A DNA stretch of 64,000 nt from JABWBD01 sp040768665. GTDB lineage: Bacteria; Planctomycetota; Planctomycetia; Pirellulales; Thermoguttaceae. Below the pieces are notes generated by a model. The model was not told the DNA's origin, did not search any database, and saw only the letters and a program-made list of their open reading frames with translations. The position numbers and the translations under genes were made by a program. This document shows, piece by piece, positions 43,868-53,494 of the stretch (its first letter is position 1; the number at the start of each line of letters is the position of its first letter). The DNA is taken from contig JAXGMN010000021.1 in assembly GCA_040768665.1 (NCBI GenBank), positions 169,810 to 233,809 on the forward strand, written 5' to 3'.

Positions 43868-45877
43868 ATGGCCCGTCACAACTTTCGACGTTCCATCTCC
43901 CCGTGTGCCACTGCTTGGGATTGGACGGACTCTCCACTCGGCGAGAACTATCCACAATCCCAAGCAGTGGGCCTCGCCAAAGCGGATCGCACCGCAACAC
44001 TGCCTGGAGTTACGACGGCTCCTCCTTCCATGGCCACCCCATTCAACTCCAAGCAGCGGCACACCCCGAGGACATTCTTCACCTTCATCTTCGCTCTCTT
44101 GTCCATTGTCTGCTGTGCCCCTGCCGTGGCACAGTTCGGCGTCGACGATCTGGTGCCGATGGAAGAAGACGGCCAGGGCGACGAGCCCGCGCCGGAGGCG
44201 AAGACCGCCCCGAGCGACGCCTTGGCGGTTCGGCAGCAGGAGATCTCCGACAAGTTTCGGCATCTAGAGGAGGTGCTGTTGCGGATGGCAGAGCTGTCCG
44301 CCGGCGTGGATCCCCGCCGCGCCGCCCTCTTGCGAAAAGCGGTTGCCCAGAGCAAGCAGCGGCTCATCAATGTGCAGTTCGAAAAGCTGGTCGCGCTTCT
44401 GGAGAAAGGCCAGCTCTCGCTGGCTATCGAGAACCAGAACACCGTCGACCACGATCTGAAGGCGTTGTTGGAACTTCTGCTGAGCGAGGATCGCGGACGC
44501 CGCATCGAATCGGAGAAGGCGAGGATACGCGAGTACCTCAAACGGCTCAACGAAATCATCAAGCAGCAGAAGGGGATCCAGGGCCGGACGTCCGGCGGAG
44601 CCGAAACGAAACGACTCGCCGACGAACAGGAGAAACTGGCCGACAAGACCGGCGGGCTGTCGGACGACATCAAGCAAAACGAGGAAGGCGGCGACCAGGC
44701 CCGGGGCGAAGATTCGCCGCAAGGCAAGGATGCGGAAGGAAAGCAGGATGAGACTCCCGGCGCAAAGCCGTCGGAGAAGAAAGACGGCGAGGCCGGCGGC
44801 GAACAGAAGGCCAAGTCAAAGGAGAAGGAAGGGGCCGGTTCGCAGTCAAAACCGGCCGAGAAGAGCGAAGGCAAGTCCGGCAGTAAGGACCCTGCCGAGA
44901 AAAGCCAGTCGCCCAGCACGCCTTCGGGCGATCCTCAACAGGGCGAAAAGCCAAGCGGGGAAAACAACGGCGAGAAGAGCCAGGATTCGCCTCAATCGCA
45001 AGGCCGGCCGCAGCAAGGCCAAAGCCCGGGCGAGAAGCAGGCAGAGTCGTCGCCGGGCGAGCAGGAGAACCCCGCACGAAAACGCTTGGATGCCGCCCGT
45101 CAACGGATGCGGGAGGCGGAAGAGAAGCTCGAAGAGGCCGAACGCGAAGGGGCGGTCGAGAAGCAGGAAGAAGCGATCCGCGAATTGGAGCAGGCCAAGG
45201 CCGACTTGGAGGAGATCCTCCGCCAGCTTCGCGAGGAAGAGATCGGGCGGATGCTGGCGCTGCTCGAGACCCGCTTCCGTAAGATGCTCCAGATGCAGCG
45301 CGAGGTCTACGACGGCACCGTCCGGCTCGACAAGGTGCCCGAGGCCGACCGGGCCCACAGCCACGACATCGAGGCCGGCCGCCTCAGCGGCAGGGAAGCG
45401 GACATCGTGCTCGAGGCCGACAAGGCCCTCACGCTGATGCGCGAGGACGGCACCGCCGTCGCGTTCCCGGAGGCGGTCGAGCAGATGCGGGAAGACATGG
45501 AACAGGTCGTCCAGCGGTTGGCCCAGTCACGGGTCGACCGCATGACTCAGGGAACTGAGGAAGACATCATCGCCGCACTGGAAGAGATGATCGAGGCGCT
45601 CAAGAAAGCCCAGGAAGAGCTGGAGCAGAAACAACAGCAGGGCCCGCCGCAGCAGGGCGAACCGCAAGACCCGCCGCTGGTCGACGTCCTGGCGGAACTG
45701 AAGATGGTCCGGGCGCTGCAGATGCGGGTGAACCGTCGCACCGACCGCTATTCCAACCTGGTCGAAGGCGAGCAGGCAACCAGCGAAGACCTGATCGAGG
45801 CCCTCAAGCGGCTGGCGGACCGCCAGGAGCGGATTTTCCAGATCACACGCGACCTCCACAAGGAGCGCAACCAATGA
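43868..45877 (+). CDS. Exported, Lys/Glu/Gln-rich coiled-coil protein of the MoxR-vWA operon
   Basis: 669 residues from the ATG at 43868, which has a strong GGAGG inside the previous stop region. The first 54 residues look unlike the rest and are partly encoded by a perfect 16-bp inverted repeat (43908-43970). A signal peptide begins at Met55 (THRTFFTF-like region, FFTFIFALLSIVCCAPAVAQ), so ATG 44032 may be the functional start despite lacking a ribosome site. The mature protein is highly charged and repetitive (about residues 240-420), then a long coiled coil. Function unknown. Confidence 0.75.
   Translation: MARHNFRRSISPCATAWDWTDSPLGENYPQSQAVGLAKADRTATLPGVTTAPPSMATPFNSKQRHTPRTFFTFIFALLSIVCCAPAVAQFGVDDLVPMEEDGQGDEPAPEAKTAPSDALAVRQQEISDKFRHLEEVLLRMAELSAGVDPRRAALLRKAVAQSKQRLINVQFEKLVALLEKGQLSLAIENQNTVDHDLKALLELLLSEDRGRRIESEKARIREYLKRLNEIIKQQKGIQGRTSGGAETKRLADEQEKLADKTGGLSDDIKQNEEGGDQARGEDSPQGKDAEGKQDETPGAKPSEKKDGEAGGEQKAKSKEKEGAGSQSKPAEKSEGKSGSKDPAEKSQSPSTPSGDPQQGEKPSGENNGEKSQDSPQSQGRPQQGQSPGEKQAESSPGEQENPARKRLDAARQRMREAEEKLEEAEREGAVEKQEEAIRELEQAKADLEEILRQLREEEIGRMLALLETRFRKMLQMQREVYDGTVRLDKVPEADRAHSHDIEAGRLSGREADIVLEADKALTLMREDGTAVAFPEAVEQMREDMEQVVQRLAQSRVDRMTQGTEEDIIAALEEMIEALKKAQEELEQKQQQGPPQQGEPQDPPLVDVLAELKMVRALQMRVNRRTDRYSNLVEGEQATSEDLIEALKRLADRQERIFQITRDLHKERNQ
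43908..43970. repeat. Perfect 16-bp inverted repeat at the 5' end of a gene
   Basis: CCACTGCTTGGGATTG (43908-43923) and CAATCCCAAGCAGTGG (43955-43970) with a 31-base loop. It falls between the ribosome-bound start at 43868 and the signal-peptide Met at 44032. Could be an inserted palindrome or a leader hairpin controlling translation. Confidence 0.8.
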
Positions 45878-47190
45878 CGATCAACAGTAGGTCCCCGATG
45901 CCGCACTCGCCGTTATCCACATCCACGGACCCCCACGGGCTCGTCCCGCGGGTGAACAAGGTTCACGAGCTAGCACACACATCCCAACGCAGTTTCGGCC
46001 CCCTGCCGCCTTGTGCGGCAGGAGCCAAAGGTTCACCGGCTAGGCCCATGGGCATAACGGCTGGCCTGCCAAGCGAAACCTGGATGGCGCCAGGAATCAG
46101 ACGCCGAGTGACGAGCCCGATCCTCAGGACCAGGTCCCGCTCGGCAAGCGGGACCCATTTTCTTCTGGCATTTTGCGCCCTGGTCCTCGTCTCTCGTGCT
46201 TCCGCTGCCGACCCACCCGGCGCAATCCTCGCAAAACCACCCGCCTGGCAAACGCCCAAGGCCGAAGAGGTCCGCGCAAAGGTCTTCCAGTGGCTGGACG
46301 ACAAGAAGGCCGAACAAAAGACGAGGACGGAAGCCGAAGGGCTCTGGAAGCAGTCGGCCGAGCAGCTCTCAGGAGTCGAACTGCTGGACCGCACCCTCCA
46401 TACGATCGCCCTGGCCGATGAAAGGGCCCGCCAACTCCTCGAACTGTGCTCCAAGCCGCGGGCGGCATGGGTCTTGCCGGGCCAGCCGTGGCTTACCGAC
46501 TCCGAGACGCCCCTGCTCGTTTCCGGCAACTTCCGGCTTTACTACGGCCGATGGCTGGCGCAGCAGCGGATGTTCGATGAAGCCCTCGAGCAGCTTCATG
46601 GACTGGAACCTAAGGACGTAGTCGATCCGGCCAGCCTGCTGTTCTATCAGGGTGTCGTCTATCATCGGCTCCTGGACAAGGAGAACGGCATGAAGGCGAT
46701 CGATCGGTTGCTCGACGGAGCCTCGCAGAGCCCTAAGCGTTATGCCGCGGTTGCCAGGCTGATGAAGGAAGACCTCAAGGACCTCGAGGAAGACACCCTG
46801 GATCATATCGCCCGGCGCATGGAAGACATCGAGCGGCGGCTCGAACTTGGCCGTGCTGGACCGAAGGTCCGAAAGGTGGAAGACGGTGTGATCGAGTCGC
46901 TCGACAAGCTCATCAAGAAGCTGGAAGAGCAGCAACAGCAACAACAACAGGCATCCTCCAGCGGCGGCAGCATGCAGCCGAGCAACCCTGCCTCCGACAG
47001 CCGGATCATGGGCGGCAAGGGAAAAGGCGACGTCACCAAGCGCGACATCGGCGACGAAGGCGGCTGGGGCGATCTTCCGCCCAAACAGCGCGAGGAAGCG
47101 ATGCAGCAGATCGGCCGCGACTTCCCCGCCCACTACCGCGATGCGATCGAGCAGTATTTTCGGCGGCTGGCGGGAGAGGGTGGCCAGTAG
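45874..47190 (+). CDS. Exported helical protein closing the MoxR-vWA operon
   Basis: 438 residues from the ATG overlapping the previous stop (ATGA). As in the preceding gene, the N-terminal ~90 residues are atypical (Pro/Ser/Arg-rich, built on several small palindromes including 46130-46155). Only then comes a signal-like helix (THFLLAFCALVLVSRASAAD). The mature part is helical with TPR-like character (RQLLELCSKPRAAWVLPGQP ... YYGRWLAQQRMFDEALEQLH), a poly-Gln run, and the end PPKQREEAMQQIGRDFPAHY. Function unknown. Confidence 0.7.
   Translation: MTINSRSPMPHSPLSTSTDPHGLVPRVNKVHELAHTSQRSFGPLPPCAAGAKGSPARPMGITAGLPSETWMAPGIRRRVTSPILRTRSRSASGTHFLLAFCALVLVSRASAADPPGAILAKPPAWQTPKAEEVRAKVFQWLDDKKAEQKTRTEAEGLWKQSAEQLSGVELLDRTLHTIALADERARQLLELCSKPRAAWVLPGQPWLTDSETPLLVSGNFRLYYGRWLAQQRMFDEALEQLHGLEPKDVVDPASLLFYQGVVYHRLLDKENGMKAIDRLLDGASQSPKRYAAVARLMKEDLKDLEEDTLDHIARRMEDIERRLELGRAGPKVRKVEDGVIESLDKLIKKLEEQQQQQQQASSSGGSMQPSNPASDSRIMGGKGKGDVTKRDIGDEGGWGDLPPKQREEAMQQIGRDFPAHYRDAIEQYFRRLAGEGGQ
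46130..46155. repeat. Short palindrome AGGTCCCGCTCGGCAAGCGG, copy 2
   Basis: 26 bases identical to 26512-26537. Here it lies inside the open frame, in the atypical N-terminal extension of the operon's last gene. Nearby CTGCCGC..GCGGCAG (about 46001-46022) and GTGAAC..GTTCAC are further small palindromes. Confidence 0.85.
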
Positions 47191-47276
47191 GGCGGCGGTG
47201 AGGCTCTCGGCCGGTCTATTGAAGCACTCCCGTCGAACCCGATCTTTCCCGCCGGGTGCGGGAGCGATCCGAGAGA

Positions 47277-47418
47277 ATGACGGAGGAATTGCGCGGCAAG
47301 TACGTCCTCGATTCATCCGTCGCGCTGAAGTGGGTTCTCCCGGAGGCCCATTCCCAAACCGCAAGGAACCTGCGCGACGACTTTCGCAACCGCATCCACG
47401 ATCTTCTCGCGCCGGCAG
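47277..47418 (+). pseudogene. 5' fragment of a VapC-like PIN-domain toxin
   Basis: From the ATG at 47277 the frame reads MTEELRGKYVLDSSVALKWV then LPEAHSQTARNLRDDFRN and IHDLLAPAD, the first third of a PIN nuclease with its first acidic residue (LDSSVALKW). After residue ~47 the similarity ends and the DNA instead encodes, on the other strand, a nucleotidyltransferase. Complete VapC proteins are about 130-150 residues with three or four acidic residues, so this cannot be active. No antitoxin gene is adjacent. Confidence 0.7.
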
Positions 47419-47993
47419 ACGTCCAACAGAAACGGATCGCCGGGCTGGCACCGCTGGCGGAACGAATCGCGGGTGTAGATCGCCGGGCTGATGCGGCGTC
47501 CCAGCACGTTCTCCGCCTGGCGAAGCGATCCCGAGAGCGACTTGAGCGTTGCGATGATCAGCAGATCGATGTCGCTCCCCTGCGATTGCCGATTTCGCGC
47601 CGTGGAACCGAAAACAAATGCCAACTCGATCGAATCGCCCAGCGGCCGCAGCGCGTCGCGCAGCACATTCTCGAGCCGTAGACCGTGGCGGACCTCCCGC
47701 GCGGTGGCCACCGCGCGCAGGCTGTCCAGCGCGCAAGGACACGGATCTTCCAGACCCATCAGCACACTCTCGGCCCTCTCCATCACTCCGTGGTCCCAAC
47801 CCAGCCTCTCGTCGGCCATGGCCGTCGCCAGCAGTTCGGCAGCCACTCGCTGAAGCCGTGGCGATCGCGGCGAATGGAGCCAGGATTTCAACGTGGCAGG
47901 CAAAACGGAATCGTCGGCGAATTGGGCGGCAAGCGACCACGCGCACGCGATTGGTACGTCATCCGATTCATCCCTATTCGCCATCTCTCGCAC
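47313..47993 (-). pseudogene. 3'-truncated nucleotidyltransferase with unusual N-terminal part
   Basis: 226 residues as read, but only about 195 appear authentic. The nucleotidyltransferase fold is clear: LGDSIELAFVFGSTARNRQS then QGSDIDLLI, with the GS...D-x-D metal site, and LGRRISPAIYTRDSFRQRCQ following. The last ~30 residues are antisense to the vapC fragment, so the true C-terminus is lost near 47410-47425. The first ~100 residues are helical, HEAT-like, and lack the wHTH often seen; with only a GTG start and a stop close upstream, the 5' end may also be broken. Confidence 0.65.
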
Positions 47994-48653
47994 CAGGGAC
48001 TGCTTCAGCTCGATTGTCTGGCCCGGATCCTCGATAGGTCAAGGAGGCACCTCGCACCAACGCCAAATCGCTCAGGACACGGCGTAGGCTCCAGGAAAAA
48101 CCGCCGGCCGTCCACGGAGAAGGACCGCGCGCAACGCCGCCGGAGGATTCTTTCGCTCCCCACGCCGCAAGTCACGCCGCCCGAACGGCTTAGCCGCCGC
48201 TTTTCGGCTCGACAGTGCCATTCCGTTCTGAACCTTTTTCGTCTCCTTTTTCGTCTCCGCTGCTCAACGCCGCCCGTCAACGGGGTCTATTCTTGCAGGC
48301 ACGGAACCCCAGACGCAAACGACGACGGGGTTGAGCCGCAACATTCCACTGGTTCGGATTTGGCAGTGGACGCCATCGCCGACTGGTGGCGTCTGCGCCG
48401 GACGAATGATGCGTAGGCAACTCGCCTAATGATCGAGGCGGATTGCCGAGCAGACACAATGGCGTGCAAGCGGCGGCACATGTTCGACAGGCACAAACGC
48501 GAATCATGCGAGAAGAAGCTTCAACCACCGCTATGCTTTCTGGCCGTTCTCAACAGCAGGGTGCCTGGATTTTTGAAGACGTGGAGGCCATACTGTTTCA
48601 CACGAGTACAAGTAGCCAAACGGTTCTCTTGCTCCAGATTCCGAGGGTGAGCC
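47994..48653. other. Gene-free stretch before the STAND operon
   Basis: About 660 bases with no frame that looks coding on either strand. It presumably contains the promoter of the DUF4062-STAND operon. Base composition drops in GC toward 48500-48650. No palindromic family element is present. Confidence 0.5.
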
Positions 48654-50885
48654 ATGCCGACGAAGTGGCGAACGGTCCGGGTCTTCATCTCGTCCACGTT
48701 CCGGGATATGCACGCCGAACGGGACTACCTGGTCCGCGTTGTCTTTCCGGCTCTTCGCGAAAAGCTGCTCCCCTATCGGCTGCACTTGAACGACATTGAT
48801 CTCCGCTGGGGGGTCACAAAGGAACAGGCGGAAAACGACCAGACGCTTGACTTGTGCCTTCAGCAGATCGACGAGTGCCGGCCCTTCTTCGTCGGCATCC
48901 TGGGCGAGCGTTATGGCTGGATACCTGCCAAGCTACCGAATCTGGACAAGCGCAAGTACGGGTGGATTCAGGGTTTAACCGGCAAGTCGATCACGGAACT
49001 CGAAATACTCCACGGCGTGCTTAACAATCCCAAGATGCATCCCCATTCAATCTTCTTTTTTCGCGATCCTGCCTTTATGGCGGACGTGCCCCAGCGGGCA
49101 CGCCCTCAAATTGCCGCTGAAGACCCTCAGGCCGCCGAAAAGCTGGCCCAATTGAAGCAGCGGATTCGCGACACGAACCTTCCCATCCACCCGCTGGAGA
49201 ACTACCCCTGCCGGTTCGCTGGCCTGCGGTTGAACTGGCGGATCGCCCGGCTCGACCTCGAGCAGTCCGACATACGAGCCCTGGAGGCTGTGGCCGCCGA
49301 CGGGCTGGTCACGAACGAGGAATACGCGACGCTCGACGAGCACTTGCGCGAGATCGTCAATCGCGAGGCGGTCGTCTACCTGGAGGGGCTGGAAGAATTC
49401 GGGAAGGCCGTCTACAACCGCCTTTGGGAGGCGATCAAGGCGGAGCATGAGCTTTCCGCCGCGGATGCCAAGCCTGGCGAAGGCAAGAAGGACGAGTTGG
49501 CGGACGAACTCGACTATCATGAGCGTTTCATGGAGTCGCGACTTCGGGTTTACGTTGGCCGCGAAAAAGTCCAGCAGGAGCTTTGTGCCTTCGTGGACGG
49601 CGACCAGACGGTCCCCTGCCTGGTGACCGGACCATCGGGATCGGGCAAGTCGGCCACGTTGGCCAGTTTCGTTGCCGGCTACGCAGGCGACCATCCCGAC
49701 GTGTTGGTGATTCCGCATTTTGTCGGAGCAAGCCCAGGTTCCACGGATTTGCGGATGGTACTTCGCCGCCTCTGCCTGACCCTGCAGCAGGAGTTTGCGT
49801 TGACCGAAACACGGCAACAGGAAGGGCAAGCGGCAGAAGTAGTGCCCGCGGAAGTCCCCCAGACGGTCAACGAATTGGTTCCCAAGTTTCGCGAGTTCGT
49901 TGGGCGCGTGCCCGAGCGCCGTCGCGTTGTGCTGGCGATCGACGCTCTGAACCAGCTTGATGAAACGGACAATGCGCAATCCATGTATTGGCTGCCTCGT
50001 GAGTGGCCGGCACACGTCAAGGCGATCCTCAGTTGCGCAGACGATCCCGAACGTCCTGAGCAGGCGTTGCAGGCAATTGAGCAACGCCCGCATCATCGCG
50101 TGGCGATTGGCCCGCTGACGGGCGACGAACGGCTGAAGATTGTGCGCGAGGTGCCGTCGCTGTCGGCTAAGACATTGAGTCCCTCGCAAGTCGAGCTGTT
50201 GCTGCAGAACCCCGCGACCGAGAGCCCACTCTTTCTGCTCGTCGCCTTGGAGGAGCTTCGCGGCTTCGGCTCTTACGAGCAGATCGACTCGCGAATTCGT
50301 TTGTTCCCACGCGAAGGCGATACGGTCACCGCCCTTTTCATGCAGGTGATCGAACGATTGGAAGATGAGTTTGGCGAAGAACTAACGCGAGCTGTCCTCA
50401 CGCTCTTGGCTTCTGCCCGCCGGGGACTTTCCGACCTCGAACTGCTGGAGTTGATCGAAGGCGTGGGCACCAAGGTGGAAGAGAGTACGACAGGTCTGTT
50501 CCCCGTCCTTCGGCAACTTCGCCCTTACTTGCAGCACCGAGCCGCGTTGCTGGACTTTTTCCACCGTAATCTGTATCGTGCCGTCCGCGAACGGTACCTG
50601 GCCACTGCGGAGTCGCAGGCGGCCGCTCATGGCCGGTTGGCCGACTACTTTGCCGGCCAGGACTACTTCGCCGAAAGCCTCGAAGAGCAGCGAGCCCGGG
50701 CCAAGCGACTCCCGCCGACGCCCCGCCCTGTAAACATACGCAAGGTGGACGAACTACCATTCCAACGTCTTGAAGTGGCCAAGCTCTTGGGCAAAAACGA
50801 CCCGAAGTCGAAGCACTGGGACGCCGTGGCCGATCTGTTGACGGATTGGCACTTTCTGGAAGCCAAAGCCGAGGCCCAGCCATGA
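48654..50885 (+). CDS. DUF4062-STAND (NACHT-like) NTPase
   Basis: 743 residues. The N-terminal DUF4062 domain (VRVFISSTFRDMHAERDYLV ... LRWGVTKEQAENDQTLDLCL ... PFFVGILGERYGW, about 7-110) is a TIR-like fold. A linker leads to a STAND P-loop NTPase: Walker A GPSGSGKS (326-333), Walker B RRVVLAIDALNQL (Asp430), and a helical part (LLEFFHRNLYR-like region DFFHRNLYRAVRERYLA). This DUF4062-NTPase architecture also occurs in eukaryotic NPHP3/TEP1/NWD1-type proteins, where WD40 repeats are in the same chain. Here the repeats are in the next gene, joined by ATGA overlap. GAGGGTGAG precedes the start. An immune or signalling role is inferred. Confidence 0.88.
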   Translation: MPTKWRTVRVFISSTFRDMHAERDYLVRVVFPALREKLLPYRLHLNDIDLRWGVTKEQAENDQTLDLCLQQIDECRPFFVGILGERYGWIPAKLPNLDKRKYGWIQGLTGKSITELEILHGVLNNPKMHPHSIFFFRDPAFMADVPQRARPQIAAEDPQAAEKLAQLKQRIRDTNLPIHPLENYPCRFAGLRLNWRIARLDLEQSDIRALEAVAADGLVTNEEYATLDEHLREIVNREAVVYLEGLEEFGKAVYNRLWEAIKAEHELSAADAKPGEGKKDELADELDYHERFMESRLRVYVGREKVQQELCAFVDGDQTVPCLVTGPSGSGKSATLASFVAGYAGDHPDVLVIPHFVGASPGSTDLRMVLRRLCLTLQQEFALTETRQQEGQAAEVVPAEVPQTVNELVPKFREFVGRVPERRRVVLAIDALNQLDETDNAQSMYWLPREWPAHVKAILSCADDPERPEQALQAIEQRPHHRVAIGPLTGDERLKIVREVPSLSAKTLSPSQVELLLQNPATESPLFLLVALEELRGFGSYEQIDSRIRLFPREGDTVTALFMQVIERLEDEFGEELTRAVLTLLASARRGLSDLELLELIEGVGTKVEESTTGLFPVLRQLRPYLQHRAALLDFFHRNLYRAVRERYLATAESQAAAHGRLADYFAGQDYFAESLEEQRARAKRLPPTPRPVNIRKVDELPFQRLEVAKLLGKNDPKSKHWDAVADLLTDWHFLEAKAEAQP

Positions 50886-53494
50886 TTTTCGATCTGGTCA
50901 AAGACTTCGCCGACGTGCTTGATTCAATGCCCGAGGAGCATCTGCGGCGAAGAATCCTGAAGCTGCTTAATGAGGCCATCCGTCGAGACGTCGAATTCAT
51001 CGACCGGCACCCGACGACACTGTTTCAGTGCCTGTGGAACACCTGCTGGTGGTACGACTGCCCGGAGGCGGCGAAGCATTTCGCCGTGAAGGAGATTAAA
51101 TGGTCGGAGCCACCGTGGAATAAGGAAGGAGAGAAGCTAAGTGACTTACTGCAACATTGGAAAGAAGAGAAGGAAGAGCAAACGCCCAGCTTCCTCTGGG
51201 TGCGTTCGCTCCGCCCGCCGTCCGTCCATTTGGGAAGTGCCCACCAAGCTGTGTTCCGTGGTCACGACGCAGGCGTCACCGGTGTGGCGTTTTCACCCGA
51301 TTGCCGTCTTATAGCCAGCAGTTCTACAGATCGGACAGTTCGATTGTGGGACGCCGTGACGGGACAATCGCTGGGCTGTCTGATGGGGCACAACGACGAA
51401 GTTCGCGGCGTTGCGTTCTCGCCTGATGGGACACAAATTGCGAGTGGCTCCTGGGACAGAACGGTCCGCCTCTGGGACGCGCGAATCGGGAACGAGCTGA
51501 ATCGCCTCATTGGGCCTAATGACAGACTCAACAGCGTCACGTTCTCGCCGGATGGGACGCAGATCGCCGGCAGCTCAGATGACGGGACCATAAGGTTTTG
51601 GGATGCCAGAACCGGAGCTGAGCTGAACTGCCTGAGAGTACGCACCAAGCAAGAGAACAAGGTTTTAAACGGTATTGGAAGTATCGTCTACTCTCCAGAC
51701 GGGACACAGATCGCCAGCGGCTCACGGGACGGGATCGTGCGCCTCTGGGACGTGGATACCGGTGCAGAACTGACCCACCTGCCAGACAGGTCAGGCAGGT
51801 GGGGAGATATCTACAACATGGCCTTTTCACCGGATGGATCGAAGATCGCGATAGCCGGCGGAATGGCCACGGTGTGGAAGATTGCGGCCGGGAAAGAACT
51901 CCCGCCACTGTGCAACGAGCGTGACATCCGCAGCGTGGCCTATTCACCGGACGGACAACACATCGTCCTCGGCAGTTGCGACGGTACCGTCCGGGTCTGG
52001 ACGAGTTATGGTGCGAAGGGAATTCGCTATCTTCGTGGACACCAGCACTCCACAATGGGCGTGCAAAGCGTGGCGTTCTCTGGTGACGGTCGTTGGGTTG
52101 CCTCAGGCTCTGGCGACGGAACGGTCCGAGTCTGGGATGCTCAAAGCGAAGAGGAACTCAGTCCGCTGAAGGATCACGGCAAGTCTATTACATCCTTGAA
52201 AGCCTCACCAGGTGGACGATGGGTCATCTCTGCCTCGCTGGATCAAACTATCGGGATCTGGGATGCCAAGGGTGGTGAACTCGTTCACGAAATTACAGTC
52301 CCTTCTGACGCTGGGGACCGCGACAGGAGTGTTCGTCTTGCTGTCTCTGGCGATCTGTCATGCGATCTCTTCTACGGAGCCATCTCCGATGAGGCTTCTG
52401 CGTTGTCTGCTTCTCGCCGTGGTCGAGGCCTGTGGGCCACTGTTTCCCATCTGGTTCACAGCCTGCTTCCTCAGCGCTTTGCCCATGCGGACGAGACGCT
52501 CATCGCCGCGGCATTGGGGAACACGGTGTGGGTGTGGAAGGCGGCCAATGCTGAGCAACTGTCCTGCCTGAAAGGGCATAAGGGCGTGATTTCCAGCTTA
52601 GCGTTCTCTCCCGACGGCAGGCGAATTGTTACAGGCTCGGGATCCGCTCGTGGGATTGATCCTGTGGACGAAACGGTTCGCGTGTGGAGTATCACGGATG
52701 GGACGCAGTTGGCCTGCCTGAGTGGGCACCAAGGGTCAATCAATGGCGTAGCCTTCTCGCCCAACGGTCGCATGCTTGCCAGTTACTCGTACTCGCGCGA
52801 TGGAACGGTACGGGTGTGGGACGCCACAAACGGCGTTGAGCTTGCTTGCCTTGCCGAGCGGAACAGAATTTCTAGCCAATTGAGGTTCTCCGCGGATAGT
52901 CGTTGGATCATCGCGGGTGGGTCTGTGTGGAATGCGGCTACGGGCGAGGAGTTTCATCCGTTGAAAGACAAAGCTGGTTTGCTCGCTGCAGCGATATCCG
53001 CGGACGGGCGACTGATCGCAAGCAGTTTCTCTTACCCCACCTTTCACGACTTCGCAATCAGGCTCTGGGATGCCGAGACAGGCGAACTGCTTCACGAAAT
53101 GCACGGAGACAAACAATCCGCCGATGAATTGGCATTCTCACCCGATGGCCAACAGATCATGTCGAGGTCGATCCGAACCTGGCGCATCTGGGATACAAGA
53201 TCCGGTGATTGCCTGGAGGTCTTTCCTGAGACAGACTTGATGCTGTCTTTGCGTATGCCGCAATTTAACAATCGTCCCATTGCCCCATGGTTGCCATTGC
53301 GGGCATGGCCCTGCAACCAGGAGACCGTCATCACCAAGGCCAGAACCCGGCATCCGGCAAGCTGGTTTCCGCGACCGTGGCGACTCATGGCGGCCCTCCC
53401 GTCAGGGCGTCGCTGGGCGTTCTCCACTGCGTATCAGAATCATCTGTACCTAGTCCAATTAGAAGGCGACATTGATGGCCGGAGTGAAACGTGA
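50882..53494 (+). CDS. WD40 double-propeller protein, partner of the STAND NTPase
   Basis: 870 residues. A ~120-residue helical N-terminus (DLVKDFADVLDSMPEEHLRR ... TLFQCLWNTCWWYDCPEAAK) resembles the region that follows the NTPase in single-chain homologues. Fourteen WD40 blades follow (for example VRLWDAVTG, VRLWDARIG, IRFWDARTG, VRVWSITDG, IRLWDAETG), which would build two seven-bladed propellers; an irregular insert lies between blades 8 and 9. The start overlaps the NTPase stop by four bases. In STAND proteins such repeats usually sense a ligand and keep the NTPase off. Confidence 0.9.
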   Translation: MIFDLVKDFADVLDSMPEEHLRRRILKLLNEAIRRDVEFIDRHPTTLFQCLWNTCWWYDCPEAAKHFAVKEIKWSEPPWNKEGEKLSDLLQHWKEEKEEQTPSFLWVRSLRPPSVHLGSAHQAVFRGHDAGVTGVAFSPDCRLIASSSTDRTVRLWDAVTGQSLGCLMGHNDEVRGVAFSPDGTQIASGSWDRTVRLWDARIGNELNRLIGPNDRLNSVTFSPDGTQIAGSSDDGTIRFWDARTGAELNCLRVRTKQENKVLNGIGSIVYSPDGTQIASGSRDGIVRLWDVDTGAELTHLPDRSGRWGDIYNMAFSPDGSKIAIAGGMATVWKIAAGKELPPLCNERDIRSVAYSPDGQHIVLGSCDGTVRVWTSYGAKGIRYLRGHQHSTMGVQSVAFSGDGRWVASGSGDGTVRVWDAQSEEELSPLKDHGKSITSLKASPGGRWVISASLDQTIGIWDAKGGELVHEITVPSDAGDRDRSVRLAVSGDLSCDLFYGAISDEASALSASRRGRGLWATVSHLVHSLLPQRFAHADETLIAAALGNTVWVWKAANAEQLSCLKGHKGVISSLAFSPDGRRIVTGSGSARGIDPVDETVRVWSITDGTQLACLSGHQGSINGVAFSPNGRMLASYSYSRDGTVRVWDATNGVELACLAERNRISSQLRFSADSRWIIAGGSVWNAATGEEFHPLKDKAGLLAAAISADGRLIASSFSYPTFHDFAIRLWDAETGELLHEMHGDKQSADELAFSPDGQQIMSRSIRTWRIWDTRSGDCLEVFPETDLMLSLRMPQFNNRPIAPWLPLRAWPCNQETVITKARTRHPASWFPRPWRLMAALPSGRRWAFSTAYQNHLYLVQLEGDIDGRSET

